Shown: positions 6,405 to 11,463 of the stretch, piece after piece
Layout: each line of letters begins with the position of its first letter
Numbering within the stretch: the first letter of the stretch is position 1
NCBI GenBank assembly: GCA_003133425.1
Contig: PKXI01000421.1
Location: forward strand, 19,551-31,013
DNA length: 11,463 bases
Direction of reading: 5' to 3'
From: Acidobacteriaceae bacterium
GTDB lineage: Bacteria; Acidobacteriota; Terriglobia; Terriglobales; Acidobacteriaceae
The notes under the pieces: model-generated
Database searches by the model: none
Told to the model about the DNA's origin: nothing
What the model saw: the letters and a program-made list of their open reading frames with translations, nothing else
Position numbers and translations under genes: made by a program

Positions 6405-7166
6405 ATTCTGACGAGCGATAACCGCACTGGATTCGATTCCGCCTCATTTCTTGCAAACGCCGGGCCTGGCCGCACAATAATCGAACTAAAGCCGAAAGAA
6501 ACATTCTTTTGCCAGGGCGACGCCGGGGAATCGGTATTCTATTTACAAAGAGGCCGTGCAAGAGTCACCGTTGTCTCGCAGGCAGGAATGGAAGCCACAA
6601 TCACGCTCCTCTGCGCAGGGGAGTTTGTTGTAGAAGAGTCTCTCGTGCGCGCGGGTACGCGTCATATGTCGACAGCCGTCTCGATTACTGACTGTACAGC
6701 ACTGAAGATAGAGAGGGAGGAGATGATCCGCGTGATGCACCTGGAGCACTCACTTTCACACGTACTCATCGATCATCTTCTCGTCCGCGCCAGGCGAACC
6801 GAGTCCGATCTTATCGACCAGCTCTTTAACTCCAGCGAAAAACGCCTAGCGAGGATACTCCTGTTAATGGCGAAGCTTGGAGAACCAGATGAAGTCGAAG
6901 GGCTGATCCCGGAGATCACGGAGGAGCGCCTGGCGCAGATGATCGGTACCCCGCGGACGAAAGTCAGCTTCTTCATGAACCGTTGCCACGAATTCGGCCT
7001 TATTGATTTCGACCGCCACATTCGGGTGCATAAGGCCCTGCTCAACGCGATTCTGCGGGATCAATTGCCCGGCGACAACGCTTCAAAGCCGGCACTTATG
7101 GACTGTTCGCGGGGAGAATCAAGGCCCCCTCGGCATATCCGTCCAAGCCCTCGGTTCATCACTTGA
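6405..7166 (+). CDS. Crp/Fnr-family transcriptional regulator with non-standard start codon (or a decaying gene)
   Basis: From ATT 6405 the frame encodes 253 residues. Residues about 11-120 form the cyclic-nucleotide-binding-like beta-roll ('FDSASFLANAGPGR', 'CQGDAGESVFYLQRGRARVTVV', 'AGMEATITLL', 'GEFVVEESL'). Next comes the dimer helix, with the subfamily signature 'DQLFNSSEKRLARILLLMA', then a winged helix-turn-helix at about 170-205 ('RLAQMIGTPRTKVSFFMNRC'). No iron-sulfur cysteine cluster like Fnr's is visible. The conserved N-terminus continues upstream of the first ATG (6588). Between the in-frame stop (6369) and that ATG there is no ATG, GTG or TTG. GAGG (6397-6400) lies 4 bases before ATT 6405 and 7 before CTG 6408, so one of these may be the start. 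Residue 76 is Val where relatives have Gly in 'FFGE'. These two oddities leave open a pseudogene. Ligand unknown. Confidence 0.75.
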   Translation: MLTSDNRTGFDSASFLANAGPGRTIIELKPKETFFCQGDAGESVFYLQRGRARVTVVSQAGMEATITLLCAGEFVVEESLVRAGTRHMSTAVSITDCTALKIEREEMIRVMHLEHSLSHVLIDHLLVRARRTESDLIDQLFNSSEKRLARILLLMAKLGEPDEVEGLIPEITEERLAQMIGTPRTKVSFFMNRCHEFGLIDFDRHIRVHKALLNAILRDQLPGDNASKPALMDCSRGESRPPRHIRPSPRFIT

Positions 7167-7273
7167 AACGCGCTGAACTTTCATTGAGAGTTTGGGCTCC
7201 ATGCATTTTGCCTACGACGAGCTCTTCAGGTAATTTAGTCCGCACGTCCTCCGAAAGGGAGTGACTGGTTACG

Positions 7274-9361
7274 ATGGAATACTCGAAATTCAAATCGTTG
7301 CTCCGCCGAATGATAGTAATTCCCATGGTGGCCACGGCGGTCCTTGCCGGATTGCTTTTGTGGGAAACCTTCGACTTGAATAAATCCTTGCAGTGGGTTG
7401 ACCATACCGATCAGGTTCTCGACCAATCCGGGCATCTGCTGATGCTGCTTGTAGATATGGAATCCGGCACGCGCGGATACATCGCAACGGGCGATGAGGC
7501 CTTCCTTCATCCCTATCTGGAGGGCGCGAAGATATCCGACTCTGAGTTCGAGGCCCTGAATCGGCTGTTGAATGACAATCCAATTCAGCAGCAGCGACTG
7601 AAGGACATTCATGCTGGCTATGCGGAGTGGGAGAGGTACGCCAACGGGATTATCGCCCTTCGCCTTGCGGGAAAAGCCGACCCCACTCTCTATGAGAACC
7701 AGCAAGGGAAACGCAAGATGGATATCCTTCGAGCGCAGATCGCGGAGTTTCAACGTGTGGAAGGAGGACTGCGTGCCGGGCGCGTTCAGACCGCGCACCT
7801 GCGATGGAGCTTGATGGTGACAAGCTGCCTTGGTCTGGGCTTGGGATTTGGGGTCTTCCTCGCATTGTTCACCCGTTACCACGTTGAAAAGCTGGGCACC
7901 AAGCTGTTGCAGAGCGAGGAGCGATGGACTGCCACCCTGGGCAGCATCGGCGAGGCGGTGATAGCGACAGACAGCGAGGCCCGAGTCACCTTCCTCAACC
8001 CGGTCGCCGCCGCTTTAACCGGATGGTCACCGGAAGAGGCTTTAACCCGGCCCGTCGGGAACGTGTTCAAGATCATCAATGAGAAGTCCGGGATGAACGC
8101 GGACGATGAAGTGCTCCAGGTGCTCGAAAAGAGGCAGATTTTAACAGTGGCCAATAACGTGGCACTGATAACAAGGGATGGCCGCGAAATTCCTGTCGAG
8201 CACAGTGCCGCGCCAATCCTCGCCGGCGAAGGAGAAGTCATTGGCGTGGTGCTGGTTTTCCGCGACGTCGCGGAGAGGCGGCAGGAGCAGATAGCAACCG
8301 CGGAGCAGGCTGCACTACTCGAACTCACACAGGACTCCGTCTTTGTAATCGACATGGAGGGCAAGGTTTTCTTTTGGAGCCGCGGCGCAGAGGCGATGAT
8401 GGGATACTCCAAAGACGAGGCCGCCGGCACAATCGCGCACGAGTTGCTCCGCACCGAGTTTCCACAGCCCCTTACCGAGATTAGAGCGGAACTGATGCGC
8501 GTTGGACATTGGGAGGGAGACCTCATAAAGACCGCTAAGGATGGCAGGCGTATTGTCGTGGCCGGTCGCTGGGCATTGCAATGGGGCAAGCGCGACGAGG
8601 CGCCCCGTGTGCTAGTGATCAACAGCGACATCACTGAGCGCAAACGCGGAGAAGAATCGCTCGTCTTGCAAAGAGAGCAACTGCGGGCGCTGGCCGAACG
8701 CCTGCAGTCAGTGCGCGAAGAAGATCGCAAGAAGGTCGCTCGCGAACTGCACGATCAAATAGGACAAATTCTAACCTCGATCAAGATGGATTTGACATGG
8801 GTGACTCGTCGTCTGCTGAAGTCGGAGATTGAGGTGCTCGCCCGACTGACGGAATCGATCCAGTTGATCAATGATGGCGTGAAGGCGGTGCGCACTATAT
8901 GCAGCGGGTTGCGTCCAGGAGTACTGGATGACCTTGGCCTGGCGGCAGCGATTGAATGGCAGGCGAGCGAGTTCACCTCTCGAAATGGTGTCCTCTGCGA
9001 GGTCTCTGTTCCGCCTGTCGATCTACACTTGGATGGTGATCGGGCTACAGCGACTTTCCGAATCTTCCAGGAATGCCTGACAAACGTGATTCGACACGCG
9101 CAGGCAAAGTCCGTACGCGTTGCCCTTTGCCAGGAAGATGGGGACATCCTCCTGGTAGTGGAGGACGACGGAATAGGTTTCAATCCATTCGGCCTATCGA
9201 ACTCCCTAGGGTCCTTGGGACTCCTGGGCATGAAAGAACGAGCGCAATTCTGCGGAGGCGATGTGCAGATCTCCAGTTCCTCGGGAAATGGGACGACGGT
9301 AACGATCCGCGTTCCGCTGGACACTCCGCGCACTGAGAGGGAGCAAATATGCATATCATGA
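7274..9361 (+). CDS. CHASE3-PAS-PAS sensor histidine kinase, NarX/DegS (HisKA_3) class
   Basis: A 695-residue membrane sensor kinase. Residues about 13-31 are membrane segment 1 (MIVIPMVATAVLAGLLLW). Residues 34-175 form a CHASE3 extracytoplasmic sensor ('LLMLLVDMESGTRGYIATGDEAFL'), and about 182-202 are membrane segment 2. Residues about 214-325 are PAS 1 ('TLGSIGEAVIATDSEARVTFLNPVAAALTGW'), and 335-455 are PAS 2 with its PAC tail ('INSDITERKRGEE'). Residues about 480-548 form the HisKA_3 dimerisation domain with phospho-acceptor H493 in 'ARELHDQIGQ', where most relatives have HDG or HDE. Residues about 590-690 form the ATPase domain: N604 (N box, 'ECLTNVIRHA'), 'VEDDGIGF' (G1) and 'GSLGLLGMKERA' (G2). 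All catalytic elements are present. The signal is unknown. The ribosome site is modest: GGGAG lies 12 bases upstream of ATG. The 3' end overlaps the response regulator by 13 bp, marking a kinase/regulator pair. Confidence 0.92.
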   Translation: MEYSKFKSLLRRMIVIPMVATAVLAGLLLWETFDLNKSLQWVDHTDQVLDQSGHLLMLLVDMESGTRGYIATGDEAFLHPYLEGAKISDSEFEALNRLLNDNPIQQQRLKDIHAGYAEWERYANGIIALRLAGKADPTLYENQQGKRKMDILRAQIAEFQRVEGGLRAGRVQTAHLRWSLMVTSCLGLGLGFGVFLALFTRYHVEKLGTKLLQSEERWTATLGSIGEAVIATDSEARVTFLNPVAAALTGWSPEEALTRPVGNVFKIINEKSGMNADDEVLQVLEKRQILTVANNVALITRDGREIPVEHSAAPILAGEGEVIGVVLVFRDVAERRQEQIATAEQAALLELTQDSVFVIDMEGKVFFWSRGAEAMMGYSKDEAAGTIAHELLRTEFPQPLTEIRAELMRVGHWEGDLIKTAKDGRRIVVAGRWALQWGKRDEAPRVLVINSDITERKRGEESLVLQREQLRALAERLQSVREEDRKKVARELHDQIGQILTSIKMDLTWVTRRLLKSEIEVLARLTESIQLINDGVKAVRTICSGLRPGVLDDLGLAAAIEWQASEFTSRNGVLCEVSVPPVDLHLDGDRATATFRIFQECLTNVIRHAQAKSVRVALCQEDGDILLVVEDDGIGFNPFGLSNSLGSLGLLGMKERAQFCGGDVQISSSSGNGTTVTIRVPLDTPRTEREQICIS

Positions 9362-9978
9362 TTGCCGATGACCATGCCGTTGTACGCCGTGGCCTAAGAG
9401 AAATACTAGCTGACGCTATTCCCGGCGCCGACTTTTCCGAAGTCGGAAATGGGGATGAGGTGCTGAGCCAACTGGGGAAATCCCAGGTTGCCATGTTGGT
9501 GTTGGATATCAGCATGCCAGGGCGCAGTGGGATTGACGTGCTGCGAGAGGTGAAGCACACCTACCCACGGATGCCGGTCATTATTCTGAGTTGCCAGCCG
9601 GAGGAGCAGTATGCCGTTCGCTGTTTACGCGCAGGAGCAGCCGCTTATATCAGCAAGGAGAGTGCCTCTGATGAGCTGGCCCTGGCGACAAAAAAGATAT
9701 TAGGCGGCGGTCGGTACGTAAGCACGAGCCTCGCGGAGAAACTGATTGCAAATCTGGATGAGTCCGTCGACAAACCCTTGCATGAGTCACTCTCGGATCG
9801 AGAACACGAAGTCATGAGGATGATCGCCGCCGGTATCCCCTTGACCGAAATTGGCGACAGGCTTCATGTCAGCGTAAAGACGATTAGCAGTTATCGATCT
9901 CGCATTATGGAGAAGATGCAAATGAAGAGCAATGCCGATCTTACGCGCTATGCCATGACACACGGCCTTCTTGATTAG
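9349..9978 (+). CDS. NarL/FixJ-family (LuxR-type) response regulator, GacA/UvrY-like
   Basis: A 209-residue response regulator starts at ATG with GGGAG 6 bases upstream, inside the last codons of the kinase gene (13-bp overlap). The receiver is residues 1-120, with acidic pair D7/D8 (IADDH), phospho-acceptor D53 (VLDISMPG), switch S81 and K103 (ISKES), all intact. The LuxR-type helix-turn-helix is residues about 147-209: 'LSDREHEVMRMIAAG', 'EIGDRLHVSVKTISSYRSRI', 'MKSNADLTRYAMTHGLL'. The 'KTISSYR.R...KM....NADLTRYA..HGLL' ending resembles GacA/UvrY more than NarL. It is almost surely phosphorylated by the overlapping kinase. Its targets are unknown, but two GacA-box-like sites lie downstream (9989-10012 and 10750-10767). 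Family call firm; regulon inferred. Confidence 0.93.
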   Translation: MHIMIADDHAVVRRGLREILADAIPGADFSEVGNGDEVLSQLGKSQVAMLVLDISMPGRSGIDVLREVKHTYPRMPVIILSCQPEEQYAVRCLRAGAAAYISKESASDELALATKKILGGGRYVSTSLAEKLIANLDESVDKPLHESLSDREHEVMRMIAAGIPLTEIGDRLHVSVKTISSYRSRIMEKMQMKSNADLTRYAMTHGLLD

Positions 9979-9988
9979 ATTCGCCGGG

Positions 9989-10012
9989 CAGTGTAGGAAT
10001 AACCCTACACTG
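9989..10012. promoter_or_regulatory. Perfect inverted repeat CAGTGTAGG-N6-CCTACACTG, candidate response-regulator operator
   Basis: Two perfectly complementary 9-base arms flank the 6-base centre AATAAC. The core TGTAGG-N6-CCTACA has the same layout as the GacA/UvrY box (TGTAAG-N6-CTTACA), and the regulator encoded just upstream has that type of DNA-binding domain. It lies 11 bp after that gene's stop and about 110 bp before the receiver-only gene. It could fold as an RNA hairpin, but no T-run follows, so an intrinsic terminator is less likely. A second near-match occurs at 10750-10767. Confidence 0.6.
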
Positions 10013-10028
10013 GAAGCGGAACATAACC

Positions 10029-10037
10029 TGCAATAAT
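10029..10037 (+). promoter_or_regulatory. Possible extended -10 promoter of the receiver-only gene
   Basis: TGCAATAAT matches an extended -10 element (TG-N-TATAAT with one mismatch). No good -35 exists; the palindrome at 9989-10012 overlaps that position. If transcription starts 7 bases later, near 10044, the palindrome is centred at about -43.5, the usual place for an activator touching RNA polymerase. This is an inference from spacing only. Confidence 0.35.
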
Positions 10038-10122
10038 CACGGTCTTCGCTGATGCCTATTCACATTCCGTTCCGGTAACGTAGTTCTAGGTCGAGCTTGC
10101 GGCCCGGCAAGTGGTTGCAATG

Positions 10123-10530
10123 ATGAATATCCTGATAGCAGACGATCACGCGAACGTACGACGCGGCCTGAGAGAGATCCTGGTCGATGCATTTTCAGAC
10201 GCTCACTTTTCTGAGGCCTCGAATGGCGCTGAAGTGCTGACACAATTGGTCGGATCTCAACATGACATACTATTGCTCGACATCAATATGCCTGGGCGCA
10301 ATGGGCTGGAAGTGCTGAAGGATGTGAATAAGATATACCCTCAACTCCCCGTCGTCATGGTGAGTGTTCAGCCTGAGAACCAGTATGCGCCGCGCTGTTT
10401 GCGAGCCGGCGCCACTGCCTATGTCAACAAGAACAGCGCCTCAGAAGAACTTGTGCCCGCAATCAAGAAGATACTGGCCCGCAATACAATTTCCACTCTG
10501 AAACCGAACGAAAACTTGGCAAATAATTAG
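10123..10530 (+). CDS. Stand-alone receiver-domain protein, paralogue of the upstream response regulator
   Basis: A 135-residue protein consists of one receiver domain, with D7/D8 (IADDH), phospho-acceptor D53 (LLDINMPG), S81 and K103 all present. By hand alignment it is identical to the upstream response regulator at about 75 of the first 118 residues, with no gaps. After 'IKKIL' the sequence departs ('ARNTISTLKPNENLANN') and stops. No DNA-binding domain follows, and I found no remnant of one in the next 380 bases. The start is set at the ATG (10123) that aligns with the paralogue's first Met. An ATG one codon earlier and a GTG at 10111 are alternatives, and none has a clear ribosome site. 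By inference it is phosphorylated by the same kinase and acts by protein contact or as a phosphate sink, like other single-domain receivers. Confidence 0.85.
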   Translation: MNILIADDHANVRRGLREILVDAFSDAHFSEASNGAEVLTQLVGSQHDILLLDINMPGRNGLEVLKDVNKIYPQLPVVMVSVQPENQYAPRCLRAGATAYVNKNSASEELVPAIKKILARNTISTLKPNENLANN

Positions 10531-10915
10531 ATCGACGTGTTGGCCGCCCCCCCCTTTATAAGCTCTCCGACCGGAAACCCAAGAATAGAGACAACTGAGT
10601 TAGATATCCCCATGTGAAGTCTGCCAACGGATTGACGCCGGGCGAGAACGTCGGGGCGGCCATCGAATTCGCATGAAAGATATTTGGCGTCTACGATTCA
10701 GCTCGTGGCGTAATCATATAAGTCATGATGGCTTCAATCGCTTCTTCGGTGTAAGGAAAGCCCTACAAAGTTTACCTAGCAGGGCCTACAGCAAGAATAG
10801 TTATCGCCGATGTTCACTTACTTTCTCCCCCTGTATCTTGGTTATATCGACATTGCAAAGGTTGACAGTAATTCATACCTTTGCAGCTACTCTCGAAGAT
10901 TGAAAGGTACCAATC
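10531..10915. other. Intergenic region upstream of the second Crp/Fnr gene
   Basis: This is 385 bp without a convincing gene. It contains a run of eight C (10547-10554) just after the receiver gene, a GacA-box-like site (10750-10767), and another lone CCTACA half-site (10785-10790). AAGAAT (10793-10798) is a poor -10 candidate. A 76-codon ATG frame (10673-10903) has no recognisable domain and covers the candidate regulatory site, so I leave it out. Confidence 0.5.
10750..10767. promoter_or_regulatory. Second GacA-box-like site, TGTAAG-N6-CCTACA
   Basis: The arms TGTAAG and CCTACA surround GAAAGC. Five of six arm pairs are complementary, and the left arm equals the GacA/UvrY half-site exactly. 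Length and spacing match the perfect site at 9989-10012. It lies about 150 bp upstream of the second Crp/Fnr gene. By eye these are the only two places in the window where TGTA(A/G)G and CC/CTTACA arms occur six bases apart. Confidence 0.5.
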
Positions 10916-11463
10916 ATGGCTACTCATTTCGCCACTATTACGACTACGGCGGCCAGGGTTCCGATGGGCCGCTCGATTCCCTTGCCTTTGGCTGTACATC
11001 ATGGGTTGAAGGTCGTTCCGAACGGAATTGGCGCTTTGCCGGGACAGAAGATCGCACTCGACATTCAGAATCCGCTTGACAGGTTTATGACTGGAAAATC
11101 GCGGCGCGAATACTCGACGGGCGATTCCATCTTTTCGCAAGGCGACCCGGCCACTGCGGTTTTCTTTATTCAAAATGGCAAGGTAAAACTCACTGTCGTA
11201 TCGATGAACGGCAAGGAAGCCGTAATTGCGCACCTTCCGGAAGCTAGCTTTTTCGGTGAAGCGTGCCTGGCGGGTGAGGCGCATCGCGTTGCCTCTGCGA
11301 GTGCGCTCGAATCGAGCACAATCGTTCGCATCGATAAGGCGGTCATGCAGGACCTGCTCCATCGTGAGCCGGCGTTCGCGGAGCACTTCCTCGCGCACTT
11401 GCTCTCTCGCAACAACCGCATGCAAGCCGATCTCGTCGATCATTTATTCAATTCAAGCGAGAA
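10916..11463 (+). CDS. Second Crp/Fnr-family transcriptional regulator (3' end beyond window)
   Basis: The frame is open from ATG 10916 to the window end, 182 residues visible, with a weak AAGG site 9 bases upstream. Residues 1-48 are an extension with no recognised domain, rich in Thr, Pro and Ala ('ATHFATITTTAARVPMG'). Residues about 49-165 form the Crp-type beta-roll: 'GDSIFSQGDPATAVFFIQNG', 'KVKLTVVSMNGKEAVIAHL', 'ASFFGEACLAGEAHRVASASAL', which keeps the Gly of FFGE. The dimer helix then begins and the sequence ends in 'DHLFNSSE', the same signature as the first Crp/Fnr gene, so both belong to one subfamily. The DNA-binding domain lies outside. A later start is possible (M17 at 10964, or beyond), because the extension precedes the family's usual start. 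A GacA-box-like site lies upstream. Confidence 0.85.
   Translation, partial: MATHFATITTTAARVPMGRSIPLPLAVHHGLKVVPNGIGALPGQKIALDIQNPLDRFMTGKSRREYSTGDSIFSQGDPATAVFFIQNGKVKLTVVSMNGKEAVIAHLPEASFFGEACLAGEAHRVASASALESSTIVRIDKAVMQDLLHREPAFAEHFLAHLLSRNNRMQADLVDHLFNSSE

Noticed and set aside
7876..8730. A 284-codon frame on the minus strand inside the histidine kinase
   Set aside because: Ser/Arg/Thr-rich shadow of the PAS and HisKA_3 regions, without domains or ribosome site.
9989..10012. Intrinsic terminator after the response regulator gene
   Set aside because: The hairpin is perfect but moderately GC-rich and no T-run follows on either strand; an operator fits better.
10547..10554. Run of eight C, as in phase-variable genes
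   Set aside because: It lies after the receiver stop codon and outside any reading frame or obvious promoter, so length changes would have no visible effect.
10612..10675. A 20-codon GTG frame (MKSANGLTPGENVGAAIEFA) before the second Crp/Fnr gene
   Set aside because: No ribosome site and no homology I can name; possible leader peptide, but nothing supports it beyond length.
10814..11443. A 209-codon frame on the minus strand opposite the second Crp/Fnr gene
   Set aside because: It is a codon-bias shadow; the opposite strand encodes a clear Crp/Fnr domain and this product has no recognisable motif.

Overview
The window looks like a chromosomal segment of an Acidobacteriota bacterium (Acidobacteriaceae/Terriglobales-like). 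This is an inference from recognisable protein types: the Crp/Fnr subfamily with an 'LFNSSEKR' motif, an MlaD with the 'NFFL.GYFKKRGYEDS' motif, a small Thivi_2564-type membrane protein, and an OmpA protein with a long Ala/Gln-rich coiled coil. No rRNA, tRNA, CRISPR array or mobile element was seen, and nothing suggests recent transfer.

Left part (1-5914, all on the minus strand): a cell-envelope block. Read in the direction of transcription, it starts with an exported protein of unknown function (5914-5099). This overlaps by 4 bp the gene for an MlaE-type permease (5102-4251), followed by an MlaF-type ATPase (4220-3432) and an MlaD-type MCE protein (3423-2296) whose C-terminus resembles an OmpA domain. 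Together these form a compact lipid-transport (Mla/MCE) operon. Downstream on the same strand are two very small membrane proteins (2150-1971 and 1887-1702) and a large OmpA-family protein with a coiled-coil stalk (1607 to beyond the window edge).

Middle (5915-6404): about 490 bp between divergent gene blocks. It holds weak promoter-like sequences and an imperfect 16-bp palindrome, but no convincing gene.

Right part (6405-11463, all on the plus strand): a signalling block. A Crp/Fnr-type regulator has no ATG/GTG/TTG start that would include its conserved N-terminus. It is followed by a CHASE3-PAS-PAS histidine kinase of the NarX/DegS class, overlapped by its NarL/FixJ response regulator. A second response-regulator-like gene keeps only the receiver domain, and a second Crp/Fnr regulator is cut by the window end.

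The most interesting new signal is a pair of matching 18-bp sites, TGTA(A/G)G-N6-CCTACA. One lies upstream of the lone receiver gene and one upstream of the second Crp/Fnr gene. Their layout is that of the GacA/UvrY box, and the response regulator's DNA-binding domain is of that type. This suggests a local circuit in which kinase and response regulator control the lone receiver and the downstream Crp/Fnr regulator.
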